From NCBI RefSeq assembly GCF_000372725.1, contig NW_005199194.1, forward strand, positions 5,001 to 69,000: 64,000 bases of DNA, written 5' to 3'. The stretch's first letter is position 1. Every line of letters starts with the position of its first letter. Source of the stretch: Emiliania huxleyi CCMP1516. Taxonomy: Eukaryota > Haptophyta > Isochrysidales > Noelaerhabdaceae. The notes under the pieces were generated by a model. The model was not told the DNA's origin and ran no database searches. It saw nothing but the letters and a program-made list of their open reading frames with translations. The position numbers and the translations under genes were made by a program. Shown piece by piece: positions 44,166 to 55,796 of the stretch.

Positions 44166-45579
44166 CGCGGCGGCGGCGGCATCTTTGCGAGGAGGAGCTC
44201 GTACGCCTCCTGGATGGCTTGGAAGCGCTGCGCGGCTGCGGCGCGGTCGTCGTCGGTGGCCGAAGGCGGCAGCTTGTCAGGGTGCGTGGCGAGGGCGGCC
44301 TTGCGGTGCGCCGCCTTGAGCTCGGCGAGCGAGACGAAGCCTACTCGCAGCGGGAGGCGTGAAGAGACGCCCCCCGCAGCACCCGCCCCTCTCGAGCTTG
44401 GGCAGAGCCAGAGCTGAGCCCCAGCAGCAACCGCGCCTCGCGGGCCGCGGAGGAGGGGTCCGAGTCCGGGTGCAGCAGCCCTCCCCCGCCGCCGCAGAAC
44501 CAGAGGCGCGGCAGGCCCGTCGAGCGGAGCACGCCTCCGCACAGCTCCTCCCTCGCGCCGCTGAAGTCGCCCGCCCCAGCCTTGACCGAGGCGGACCTCA
44601 GCCCATCCACGAGCGGCAGCCGACCAGCGGCCGCACCGACAGCGACCGCCGCCGCGGCAGCAGCGAACAGCGCGTACCGGACCGGACCGCGCCTCCTCCG
44701 CGAGGCGGGCGCGCGCCGGGCCGTCGCCGAGCACGCCGCCACCGCGGCTGTGGCGGGCAGCAGCGAGTACCGGATCGCGACGGGGACAGCGGTGCCGGCG
44801 AGGGAGTGGTAGAGGCGGGGCGAGGCGGTGAAGAGGAAAGGGCCGACCAGCGTCAGCAGCGCGCGCACGTGCAGCGCGGCGGCGATGGCGGCCACGCCGG
44901 CTGCTACCACCGCGGCCCGGAGCGGCACGCTGCGCGGGTGGCGGTCGAAGACAGCCCACGCGCCGAGCCCGCCGCCGAGGGCCTGCGCAGCGGTGCGCGG
45001 GTCGAGCAGCGCCACACCGAGCGGAGACAGCTGCCAGCTGAAGCCCAGCCCGCAGGCTGCCGGCGGCACCAGCGCGCTGAGCACCGTCGCGCTCCAGGCG
45101 GCCGCGACGAGAGCCGCCAGCCGCAGCGACGAGGGCGGCGGCAGCAGCTTGGAGGCGACAGCGCCGCTGCCGTCCACGAAGACTGGTGGCGCGTCGGCCG
45201 TATCCGTGGGGGTGGGCGCGGCCTTGGCGTCCGGCGTGGGTCGCCCGCCATGCTCGCGGTAGAGCTTCTCGTACACCTCGAGCGGCGAGTCGGCCGGCGG
45301 CAGCGGCGCGTGCGTGCAGCGGAGGAGCCAGGCGCGATACTCGGAGACAGTCTGCGGTGCGCTTGGCGCCGACCGGCTAGGGCCGTGCTGCCTCAGCCCT
45401 CGCACCGTACTCCCGACAGCGTGGAAGGCGTCGCGAACGACACAGTTCCAGCAGAGCAGCACGAGGAGGCCAAAGAAGATCGGGCCCTTGAGCCCGCAGA
45501 GCACCGCGACGAGAAGCAGCACCAACGGCCCGAACCCAATCTCGCGCGCCTTGTTGATCGCGCGAGCCTGGAACGACAT
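44090..45579 (-). CDS. Multi-pass membrane J-protein with C-terminal RDEL
   Basis: Exons 45579-44409 and 44340-44090 give 473 residues. The N-terminal half has two close membrane segments (GFGPLVLLLVAVLCGLKGPI, FFGLLVLLCWNCVV) and later Ala/Leu-rich ones (LRLAALVAAAWSATVLSALV, GPVRYALFAAAAAAVAVGAA AG). The GC-AG splice (44341-44408) joins LLLGLSSG to FVSLAELKAAHRKAALATHP DKLPP, making a J-domain with the HPD motif, followed by RFQAIQEAYELL and a Pro-rich, acidic tail ending SRDEL. J-domain proteins recruit Hsp70. RDEL resembles the KDEL/HDEL ER-retention signal, but it would only act if the C-terminus is lumenal. The start ATG lies just after an AGGGGAAAGAATTC patch at 45620-45633. Confidence 0.82.
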
Positions 45580-45765
45580 TTTGGCTGTACTTGACGGTCG
45601 GTAGGCGCGCTTCCAGCAGCGAATTCTTTCCCCTGCCTTGCGGGCCTTTGCCTTTTGTTTGCTTGTCCGAGCCAGTCTGCTGTGAGAGGGGCATGTTTGG
45701 TAGAATTCTCTTTCCCGTTCACTCTTTGCAACTTTGCTCAAGCATCTCCTTGGATTCCCAAAAGA

Positions 45766-45812
45766 TACCGCTTTGGTGTCCAGTCCGGGTTGTTTGTTCT
45801 TCACCTACCTAG
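45766..45812 (-). repeat. Dispersed repeat copy ending the adjacent gene fragment
   Basis: ATACCGCTTTGGTGTCCAGT CCG...TTCTTCACCTACCTA matches 11028-11090 and 32516-32560. It abuts the last codons of the helical-repeat fragment that follows. Confidence 0.8.
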
Positions 45813-46236
45813 GCTGGCCAGATCTTGCGGCTTGAGCTCGCCCAACCGACGGATCGCGACCGTCGCAATCTCGTCAAACATCAGTGGCGCCGCGTGGCCT
45901 AGCGTTGCGTAGGCGGAGGCCAGAGTGGCAAGCGCCGGAGGCGTGAACTCGTCGAGCCGCTCCGCCATGGCCGTTGCCATCGCGTCCATGAGCTCCGGCG
46001 CTGCGTGGCCAGCAGTCGCGTACGCCATCGCGGTTGTCGCAAAATCTTGCGGGCCGTACTCACGCAAGCGAGGGACGGCCGCCTCTGCAACAGCGTCGAA
46101 CAGCTCCGGCGCTGCGTGCCCCGCCCGCGCGAACGCCCAAGGTATGCCGGAGAGCTCGTGCGGCCCCCAGCCTCGCGACAGGCCCCGCGCAGCGACGCAG
46201 CCGAAGAGGTCGAGGGTCGATTCTGCATGGTACGGG
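45801..46236 (-). pseudogene. Fragment of a helical-repeat (Tbc2/RAP-like, OPR-type) protein, truncated by repeats
   Basis: The minus strand contains three consecutive 37-38-residue repeats: WAFARAGHAAPELFDAVAEA AVPRLREYGPQDFATTA, MAYATAGHAAPELMDAMATA MAERLDEFTPPALATLA, and SAYATLGHAAPLMFDEIATV AIRRLGELKPQDLASL. The (A/Y)A..GHAAPxLFDAIA..A..RL.EF.PQ.LA pattern resembles the repeats of chloroplast translation factor Tbc2 and FAST/RAP-type algal proteins. The 5' side runs into a dispersed repeat (GGTACGGGACCCCT at 46229-46243) and the 3' side into another (45766-45812), giving stop codons immediately. No start codon, targeting peptide or C-terminal domain is present, so it looks like a captured internal piece of a gene. 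Confidence 0.65.
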
Positions 46237-46259
46237 ACCCCTCGAAATACCATGGCACA

Positions 46260-46848
46260 CCAGCTCGCGCTGCTGGACCCGCGGTGGCTGCCTTCCACCG
46301 GCTCGGCGGTTGGTCCGTCCGCTCGAGTTGACTTGGGTTTTCTTCTTTACTAGAAGGTTACCGTGTTAGTGCCAGTGCGCGCCAGTCCCGTGCCCAAAAA
46401 AGGAAGAAAACAGACCCGCCAAGGGAGCGCAGCAACACCTTAAACTTCATGGCCCTCCAAATTCGGGTCGGAGCGTAGCGGAGTGGGCCCCGAGTTTGAA
46501 AAAGGCGACGGACGCTTGCGTCCTAGCCTCCAACAACGCCTCCCCGGCGCGCAGAGGGGCCCCCGGAGGGATGGACAACCGCTCCCCTCGCCACCTCGCC
46601 ACGCCGCTTGCGGCGGTCCTATTCCACGCTCGCGGCGACCAGTTTTTTCGTAATTCTTCTTCCTTGTGAGCCGGTGTGTGTGCCAGTCCGCGCCAGTCCG
46701 CGCCCTTGTCGTGCCAGTGTGCTGTGAAAGAGGCCGTTAGAATTCTTCTTCCTTGTGTGGACTGGCCGGCGAGCCGCCGCCCTCTTTTCCTGCGCGGACT
46801 GGCTCCGGCCGGGGAGCCGCCGCCCTCTTTCCTAGCGCTCACCTCTGG
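46260..46848. other. Intergenic and likely promoter of the myosin gene
   Basis: Contains AATTCTTCTTCCTTGTG twice (46660-46676 and 46742-46758), each followed by an unrelated GC-rich stretch, and GCCAGTCCGC repeats near 46685-46710. The second lies about 105 nt before the myosin ATG. Confidence 0.5.
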
Positions 46849-49800
46849 ATGCCCTCCCTCAGCGCTGGGAGCAACGCTCTGTTCTCAGCAAAGGATGAGG
46901 TGGAGGCCTACGACGCACTGGCCGCTCGGTACAACGAGGACGAGATCTACACTTCGATTGGGCCTGTGCTCCTCGCCGTCAATCCGTATGCTCCGGTGGC
47001 AGCTTGCGACCAGCGCTGCCTGGCCGAGCTCGCGGCGCTGAATGCCGGTGCTCACATAGCACTGGCACTACCCTGCAGCATAGCATAGCATCTATCCGCT
47101 CAATAGCATCTGCCGCTCAGCCTGCTCACCGTCTCTCCCGCACAGGTGGCGCTGCCGTGAGCGACCTGCCGGCTCACATCTTCCGCGTCGCCCTCGAGGC
47201 CTACGACGGGCTGGTCGACGGGCCTCAAGCCATTCTCGTGAGCGGCGAGTCGGGCGCCGGCAAGACGGAGACGACCAAGCTCGCGCTCTCTTCGCTTGTG
47301 CGGCTCGCCGCCTCGGCGGCGATGTCCTCGGCTGCGGCCGCCGCTGCGGGGATCATCGCCGGGCGGGTGCTCGAGGCGGGGCTGCTACTCGAGGCGTTTG
47401 GCAACGCGCGCACCGTACGCAACTCGAACTCGTCTCGCTTCGGCAAGTGGCAGACCCTCCACTTCAGCGCGTCCGGCCGCGTCGCCGGCTGCTCGATCGC
47501 GCACTTCCTGCTCGAGACCTCTCGCGTCTCGTCGCACCCTGCGGGCGAGCGCAACTACCACATCTTCTACCAGCTGCTCGGGGGCGCCTCGGCCAAGCAG
47601 CGCGCCGCCTGGCGCCTCAAGCCGCAGGCGGAGGCGCACGCCTATGCGCGCTGGACCCCGGCCGAGCCGCCTCTGAAGCAGCAGCGAGGCGCGATGGCGA
47701 AAGAGGCGACGCCACAGGCGGAGGCGTACGTCGGAGGGAAGGACGACGCCGCCGGGTGGGTGGAGACGTGCTCGCGGCTCACCGCGCTCGGCTTCAGCGA
47801 CGCGCAGCGCGAGGCGGCCTTCACCGTCCTCGCCGCCGTCCTCGCGCTCGGTGATGTCTCCTTCAAGGAGGGAGGGCGAGGCCGCGGAGGCAGCGACGCC
47901 GCCGCGCCGGCGGAGCCCGCGGCGGCCGACGGCGCAGCGAGCCTGCTCGGCGTGCGGAGTAGCGCGCTCGTGCTCGCCCTCACCACGCGGAGGGTGGTGG
48001 CGGGCGGGGAGGCTGTCACCGTCCACCTCGACACAGCCGCCGCCGCAGCCGCGCGCGACGACCTCGCGCGGCGCGTCTACTCGGCGCTGTGGAGCCACGT
48101 GCTGGGGCGCGTGAACGAGGCGCTCGGCGGCGGCGGCGGCGAGGCGCGCACGATCGGGCTGCTCGACGTCTTCGGCTTCGAGTCGTTTGAGCGGAACGGC
48201 TTCGAGCAGCTGTGCATCAACTATGCAAACGAGGTGCTGCAAGGCTGGTTCATGGACGCGCTCATCAAGCGCGAGCAGGCCGAGTACGCGCGCGAGGGCG
48301 TGGTCTGCGACCACATCGAGTACCCGTCCAACGCCGAGCAGGTCTCCATGCTGGGCGGCAAGGGCGGCATCTTCGCCCTCCTTGACGAGGAGTGCCGCAT
48401 CCCGCGAGGCTCGGACGAGGCGCTCGTGGAAAAGATGCACGCCGTCTTCGAAAAGTCGAGGCCGGGCCTCTACTCGCGCGCCCGCTTCGGCGCCGGCGCG
48501 GCGGGCGCGGCCCTGGCGGCTGAGGTCGGGCCGGAGACCCTCTTCTGCGTGCGGCACTACGCGGAGGAGGTGCAGTACACCGCGCGCGGCTGGCTCGACA
48601 AGAACCGCTCCGCCGTCCGGCACGAGGCGACGCCGCTGCTCGCGCTCCGACTGCCCGCAACCTCCGTGGAAGCTTCTTGGAGCCTTCCTGTAGGTGACGG
48701 AGCTGCTCGCCGGCTCCGACTACCCGCTCCTCTCCCTCCCCTCCGGCGCCGCCCTCGAGGCGCCGCCCCTTTCCACCGGCCAGTCTTCACGCGCGCCCTC
48801 CGTCTCTGGCGTCTTCCGCGAGTCGCTCCGCTCGCTCGGCGCAGCGCTGCTCGTGACGCAGCAGCACTTTGTCCGCTGCATCAAGCCAAACTCCACCAAG
48901 ACGCCCCACTCCCTCGACGCCGCCTACGTCCAGCGGCAGCTGCGCTACCTCGGCGTGGGCGCCGTCCTCGAGATCGGGCGCGCGGGCTACCAGGTCAAGC
49001 TGCCGTATGCCTCCTTCCTCGGCCGCTACCGCTGCGTCGTCTTCGACCAGCCCGGTCTGCTCGACGGGCCGCCGCGGGAGGCGAGGCTCTAGCCGAGAAT
49101 CATTAGAGCCGGCCGAGGTTGTACTCATCGGCCCACCTCGGGAGGCGCACGCCCCTGACTGTCCCTGACACGTCCTTGTCACATCCCTCAGGCGGCGGAG
49201 CGGCTGCTGCGGGCGGCGGCCGGCAAACTGGACGGCAACCCGGACTGGCTCGCCAGCCGCGAGGCGCAGCTAGGCACGTCCAAGCTCTTCATGCGCCCCG
49301 CGGTCGCCGCCGCTCTCGACGTCCCTCGCCTCGCCGCGCGCCGCAGAGCCGCCGTCGCAGTGCAGGCAGTCGCGCGCGCGCGGCTCGGCAGACGCATCGC
49401 CGCTCTCCTCCGCACGCACAGGCCCGCGCTCGACGCGGCAACCGCCGCGCTCGCCGCCGACGGAGCCCCGCGGCCGCTCTTCGAGGCCGAGTCCAGCCTC
49501 GACCGTGCGAGTAAGGGGCTCCGCCAGGCGCAGCGCGGCTTCGCGGCGGCGAGGCTGCCGGCGGCGCTCGAGGTTCCTCCGCTGCCCCGGATGAGGGAGC
49601 GGCTCGAGGCGGTCGGCGCGGAGGTGAGCGCGCTCGAGCGCGGGCTCTCCGCGGAGAAGCGCGCGCTGCGCGCCCTCGAGATCGAGGTGCAAAAGGCGGA
49701 GGCGGACAAGCTCCTCTTCGCGACGGCCGAGGCGCGCGCGGCGCTCAAGCGCGCATCGGACGACATGGGCTCGCTCGCCTCGTCGCTCGGCTCCGACTAC

Positions 49801-52178
49801 GAGGGCGAGCACCACTCTCCGCGCCTCGCGGCCTTCCACGAGCTCAAGAGCGCCCTCGCCGACGCCACCGACGCCGCGTGCGGCCTCACTTGCGAGCTCA
49901 TCGCCGCGCTCGGCGCGGCGCAGGGGCTGGTCGACGAGCGGTTTGGGACGATGCTCTCAGAGTGGGAGGAGCGGATGGCGCTCGAGCGCGCCGCGAAGGA
50001 GGGGGCGCGGCTCGAGGTTGCCGCGGCGGAGGAGGAGTGGCTGTGCGGGCAGGCCGATTCGGGCGCCATCGAGCAGCGCAAGGTTGCCTTTCGCAACGCC
50101 CTCGACCCGCGCTCGCTCGTGCCGCGGCCGCTGCGCGGCTTCTCCGAGACGGCGACCGGCATCGCCTTCGACGACGCCAACGCGGTGCGGAAGCTGACGC
50201 GCGGAGGAGTCTCCGCCGCTGCGGCCTGAGAGGCGGGAGGGGCGAGCGCGCACTCCGCCGCCGTTGTCTCCCCCGTAGGTCTTGAGATGACGCGCCACCG
50301 CCTGCGCGTCGGCGACGTCGTTCTCGCGGTGGACGGGGAGAGACTCAAGGGGCGCCGGCCGGCGGAGGTGATGGAGGCGCTGCAGCGAGAGTCGTACGAG
50401 CTGCTCGTCGCCACGCCCCCGCCGACCGACGAGGACGAGGCCACCGGCCGGGTCGTCAGCTTGCCCCAGGGCGACATCCACGGCTGGCTCGAGGTGACGC
50501 CGGCGCGGATCCGCGCAGGCCGGCTCGCGGGTACGGCGCCTCCCTTCCGCGCGTGGGTGGTGGTGGCGGATGGCGACGTGTCGTTCTACGAGGAGGAGGA
50601 GGTCAAGCGCGCGTCAAAGCTGCGCGTCGACCCCGAGAAGCGCATCGCGCAGCCGCTGCTGGGCGCGGCGGCGCGGCCCGAGGGCCCTGCGGCGACGGAG
50701 GCGGAGAAGAAGGCGGAGAAGAAGGCGGAGAGGCTGCGGGGGATGCGTGCGCGCGCCATCGCGAGCTATGACGAGGAGGACGAGGACTCGAGTCGGGAGG
50801 AGAACCGGGCCGCGAGCCCTGCCGCAAGCACCGGCGGGGGCAGCAGCCGCACCTCGCCCGTCGGGCTGCGAGCCGCCGGGCGGGCCGTCGTGGCGGCCAA
50901 CGCTGTCGCAAAGAAGGCGGCGGCGGCCAACGTCGTCGAGGCGGCGGTGGCGCGCGGCGTGCGTCCTCTGAAGCTCAGCTGGCCAGGCAAGGTGGATGCG
51001 CCCGTCTACATCCTCGGCGCGTCGACAGGCGACGAGCGCGCCAAGTGGGTGGACGCGCTCGGCCGGGCGGCGGAGGAGGTTGCCGAGCGCACGCCCACGT
51101 GCGCCCCCCCCGCCCGCCCGCCCCCCCGCCAAGGCTGCAGCATGAGCGGCGCATCCGTGCGAGTGTAGGTACGGCACTTTGGCCAAGCGCAAGGGGCGGC
51201 GGGGCGGGGCGGGGGGGGGCGTGCTCGCCCGGGCAGTGATGGGCAGCTGGTCCGACCGCTGGTTCGAGCTGCAGCCAAAGGGGTCGCGCGGCGACGAGAC
51301 GGCAGACGAGCGTCGTGGGCCGGCCGCGCTGCTTGCCGTTGCGCTCACGGGTGTCTCTGTGCCCAGGCGCCCACCCTCGCCTACTACGAGTCGGCGGACA
51401 CGGCGCAGGCCGGCGGCCAGGCGGTCGCCAAGGGGCTCGTCGCCCTCAACAAGGACGCGCTGCTCGTGCCTGCCGCCGCGGGCGACAAGGTGCACCCGCA
51501 CGCCTTCTCCATCACGTCGCAGGCCGAGGAGGACGCTTCCCCGGTGACGACGCTGCTCGCCGCCGCCTCGGAGGAGGAGCGCACGCGGTGGGTGACTGCG
51601 ATCGCGCGCGCCATTCGCTCCTGCCAGCCGCAGCCGGAGCGGACGGCCAAGTTCCAGCCAGCGTCCAAGGAGGAGGCGGTGCTGTACCAAAAGTCGGCGC
51701 TGCAGCTGCGGCTGCTCCTCGAGTACATGAGCATCCCTGCTTCCCGCTTCCGTGGCGCCGAGGAGGACAAGCCGCGGCTGGTGGCGCTGGTGATGCAGGG
51801 GCGCGTCGCGCGCAAGATGGCGGCGGCGGCGGCGGACACGGCGGAGGCGGTGGAGGAGCGCGTGCGGCTCGAGCGGGAGGAGCGCGCGCGGCTCGAGGCG
51901 AGGACCATTGACGAGCTCTGGGCGCCGCTCGCCCGTGCCTCGAGGTCCGCCTTGGCGAGAGCTGCACCTCACTGTCTGCCCTTCCGGACCGGTAGGCACT
52001 GCTCGACTACATGGAGGTGGAGTACGACGAGGAGGAGGCCAAGGGCGAGCTGGTCGCCCGCATCGTCGCGCAAAAGACGCAGCTGATGATGCGGCCTGAG
52101 ACCCTCGCGCCACTCTCGGGGACGTCGCGCTCGAGCGACACGCGCATCACCCATGCCAACTTCGGCGCCACGTATTGA
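46849..52178 (+). CDS. Unconventional myosin with PDZ and two PH domains
   Basis: Eight exons (46849-47047, 47146-48626, 48694-49080, 49192-50200, 50279-51086, 51169-51301, 51367-51921, 51996-52178) give about 1584 residues. The motor is intact: YTSIGPVLLAVNPY, P-loop ILVSGESGAGKTETTK, switch I ARTVRNSNSSRFGKW, switch II GLLDVFGFESFERNGFEQL CINYANE, and QQHFVRCIKPNSTK before the converter. One IQ-like helix (AAVAVQAVARARLGRRIA) follows, then helical sequence, a PDZ-like domain (TGIAFDDANAVRKLT, HRLRVGDVVLAVDGERLKGR) and two PH domains (HGWLEVTPARIR through DERAKWVDALGRAAEE; YGTLAKRKG, GSWSDRWFELQ through EERTRWVTAIARAIRS). The start is the first ATG before the motor; no SH3-like N-domain is present. 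The intron at 50201-50278 has two possible donors, one trimming the PDZ core. PH domains suggest membrane or phosphoinositide-linked transport. Confidence 0.92.
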
Positions 52179-54097
52179 TCAGTGGCGAGTGGGGCAGTGT
52201 CGATGAACTTTCATTGTCGGTGCAAAATGCGCCTGCTCCTACTGTGCGGTGGCCTCGCGGGCCCCCTGTCAGGAATTCAAAAATCACAGCTCACACGAGA
52301 GCGAGTGACGGGTAATCGTGGCCGTGGCCAAGAAAATCAAAATATTAAGCTCTCTGTTTGGACCACGGTGAAAAACTCGACGGTTTTGGGCGTTTCAGAG
52401 CACGCTGAATCGATTGGCTGAGCTATAATTCTCGCCAGCCCTTTCCTTTCATAATTATTGACTCAAAACTCGATGATCGCGCGACTTTGGAGCCGTTATA
52501 GCTCAGCCAAAACGTTCCTCTCGAAAAATTGACTTAGGAAGCCGCAAACGGCAGCTTCTGAAAGACTCACCGGCGCTTATTCTCTTGATCTTTCAAAACC
52601 TAGGCCTGCGGCCAAAATTTTCTAAAGGCCGCTGCGCGGCCAGCGCAATGCGCAACCAGTCAGCGACCGACAGTCAGCAGCAGACTGTGACGATTGGCGG
52701 CCTCGCGCCCTCAGTCGACCTCCTCTACCAACTCCCCTGCCCAGCCCATATGCCTCATCCACGGTGGCGCAACCACTCGCGCAGGGAGAGAGAGAAAGTC
52801 GGCGATCTGCGCCGTGCAGATGAGCTCCGCCTCGTCTGCGTCGAGGACGCCCATCGCAGGGCTGTCATATAGCGCCATTGCATATGACGTACTGCATGTT
52901 GTTCATTACTTCGCAGGTGCCAAAGTCGAGGATAAACTCACTCAGCGATGGCGAAAGCTGCACTCCCGGCCGGCGGTAGGAGAGATGAAGGCTAATGTAC
53001 TTCGCAGTGTACGGTGCCTTCCGGCGCGAACAGTGCCCGGGACGAAAGAGGAGGCGACGTCTCCCTCGTCCATGGACGGTGTAGCCAGCTTGAGAGACGG
53101 GAACGAACGGCGGTGAATCGCCGACAGCGGCGCCTTCGTTCCTTTCCAGTGAATCGCCGGCGGGTGCCCTGAGCGTTGTATCTGTCGGCCAGTTGCCGCA
53201 CCGCCGGCAGCAGCTCCGCAGCAGCCGCCCAGATGGCGCCGGTTAGGACAGGAGCGAAGCCGCGTGGACACGGCTGAGCGACGCCGTGCGTCTCGTTTGG
53301 ATGCTGCAGGCATGCCGGGCAGCGCGCGTGCTCCATACCGCGCGTCGGGCGCCCGCCGAAATCTTCGATTTCTTTGGCGTAGGAGACCAAAAACCCTGAA
53401 AATTTTCTTCGCCTGCGGCGGGCAATTAATTTCGCTACTTTCGCTTTCACAGCTCTTTCACACGACTTTATCCGTCACTCGCTCACGACCTTTACGGAGC
53501 ACACACGCCAGGTCCCAGGAGGAGTCCGCCACGGATGCAACACGCCCGCCACCGCCCCTGCCTGATGCTGATCGCTGATGTGGCAGGGTACCTGACCTGT
53601 GCCTGTACGTACTTTTAGCTTACTGGGAGAAAAGGGAGAGGCAGGCGCGATTTCTAGGCCCTTGGGGGCCCTACCACTCAGCGCAGTCGGAGAAGCCGGT
53701 GAACGAATCTTCGGAGAGGATGGGGCAGTCATCACTGCCGCGCTCACTGGGTTCGAGAGATTGTGCGAGAGATTGTGGGAGAGAGCTTGCGTCGGAACCG
53801 TTCCTCCGCTCCCACCTGTCGAGTGCAAGCTTCAGTTCCTTGGAGTCGAGGTCCCAGACGCCGTCAACCTGCCCTGCGCCCTGAGCAAAGTCGAGGGCCT
53901 GTATACCACTACCAAACTAACTTTTCAGTATATGTAGCTCTTACGAACATACCCGAGGGTGAACTGCTGACAGGGTTTGCGATGAGAAGCGATCCGAACG
54001 TGGCATTCGACTTTTCACGTTCCACGCAGTTATCCTTTTCCGCGCGGCCGTCCCCACCTCGAGCAAAGGCCGAACGCGCGAACAAGCGAACTTCAAC
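52179..54097. repeat. AT-richer intergenic region with dispersed repeats
   Basis: 52290-52640 is unusually AT-rich for this window. 53610-53692 and 53930-54012 are dispersed repeat copies (GCTTACTGGGAGAAAAGGGA and the CGATCCGAACGTGGCATTCG end). Frames at 52992-53450 and 52694-53116 lack coding character. CCTTTTCCGCGCGG at 54037 lies just before the PFK-2 start. Confidence 0.6.
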
Positions 54098-55796
54098 ATG
54101 AGCTCTGCGGCAGCATTGGCGCGGCTGACAGTCGTGTGTAGCATCTGTATTGCTGTCACCGCGTTGGCCGCCCGACGCTACGCGCGCGCAAAGGGTGGCC
54201 AGGCCAGCAGCAACACAAGCGCGGCTGCGCCAGCCAAGACCTGCGTGCCGCCGGTGACCTTGCCAGACAAGGGCGGCTCTGGAAGGTCTCCGGGAGGGCA
54301 TTGGAAGCACGCGGCCAAGGCCACATCGGAGACGCTTACTCCCCGCTCGGCGTACGCACGCGTAGAGGGCGCGGAGTTGCGCGACCGGGTTGTGGTCGCC
54401 ATGGTGGGGCTGCCCGCACGAGGGAAGAGCTACCTATCGAAGGCGGTAGTGCGGTACCTCAACCTCATAGGCTGCCCAGCACGCATCTTCAACTCCGAAG
54501 AGCACCGCAAAACGGAGGTCCGCCGAAGCAGCCGGGTCAGCGACCCGGGAACCGACGACGCCATAGCAACCCGCGACCAAGTTGCGATGGAGACGCTCGA
54601 CGAACTTTTCTCCTGGCTACGCGACGCGACGGCCACGACGTGGCTTGCGACTGGCGCCTCGGGCTGTGCCTGTGCGATCTTCGATGCCACTAACACCACA
54701 GTTGCACGGCGGCAGCAGATTGTCGCTCGGTGCGCTGACGAGAGACCGCCCGTCCGCCTCATCTTTCTCGAGTCTATCTGCGACGACGACGAGTTGCTCA
54801 AGCACAACTATCGGCTGAAGCTCGCCAAGACGAAGACCAACAAAAAAGAGGCGCTCGAGGACTTCGTTGGACGCGTGAAAAAGTACGAGGAGGCGTACGA
54901 GCGGATCGAGCCCGCAGAAGGCGTGAGCTACCTGCAGATCCACAACGCGGGGCAGAGGCTCGTCGCGTCGGGCCTCGCTGGCTACGTCTCGACGCGGATT
55001 GTGGCGCTGCTGCACGCCATCCACCTCGAGCCGCGAGCAATCTGGCTTGTGCGCCGCCTCTGTTCCCCAATCCACCACCCGCCACAAGAACCCACCAACC
55101 TCACTTGCACGACCCGCGCAGGTGCTTTGCGGACAGACCCTCAACGACACGAGCGACATTGTCGGTGGTGACTCGCCGCTTTCTGCTGATGGCCTTGAGT
55201 ACGCCCGCGCAACTGTAGCGCTGCTCGCTCGGCGGATCGCGAGCTGGTCGACTGCTGAGAAGCTTGCGGGGACCCAGCATAGCAATCCGGCCATTATTAG
55301 CGGCACTCTGCGCCGCTACTCGCCCATGATCGACATGATGCGAAAGCAGATCCAGCCGACCTCGGTCACACGGCTCACGCGATTGAACGATCTCTGTGCC
55401 GGCGAGCTTGAGTCCGTGCCAGCAGAGTCGCTGCACACGGAGCACGTGGCGGAGCGAGAGGCGCGCGAGAGAGACAAGCTGAGCTACCGCTTCCCCGGCG
55501 TCGGAGGCGAGTCGTACCAGGATGTGATTCAGCGGCTGCTGGACACCGTCCTTGCCATCGAGCAGTCAAGGAATAACGTCGTCGTCGTGTGCGACCGCGC
55601 TATCTCGCGTGTGCTGTGGTCCTACCTGTGCGGCCTTGAGCCCGCAAACATCCCCAACCTGGAGGTGGTGCCAGGTCTCATGGAGCTGCGGCGCGCGCAC
55701 GCGGGCTGGACATGCACCCCTCTCGAGGTTCCTGAGGGCGCCGCGCGGACCGTCGGCCTAGCGGGAGACTCATGTTTGGGATCTCTGCGAGCCTAG
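54098..55796 (+). CDS. 6-phosphofructo-2-kinase with degenerate fructose-2,6-bisphosphatase domain
   Basis: Two exons (54098-55048, 55122-55796) give 541 residues. The N-terminus has a hydrophobic segment (LARLTVVCSICIAVTALAAR) that could anchor or target the protein. The kinase domain is well kept: VVVAMVGLPARGKSYLSKAV (Walker A-like GLPARGKS), CPARIFNSEEHRKTEV, CAIFDATNTTVARRQQIV, RLIFLESICDDDELLKHNYR and DFVGRVKKYEEAYERIEP. The phosphatase half keeps the fold (IVGGDSPLSADGLEYARA, DKLSYRFPG, GESYQDVIQRLLD, NLEVVPGLMEL) but has lost the phosphohistidine motif: RHGE is replaced by LCGQ at the exon junction, and the second active-site region CHQA reads VCDRA. It is therefore predicted to synthesise fructose-2,6-bisphosphate without degrading it. 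The intron is GT-AG, 73 nt. Confidence 0.9.

Noticed and set aside
52992-53450. Minus-strand frame with basic start and Cys pairs
   Set aside because: The composition is not convincing and no homologous motif could be named.
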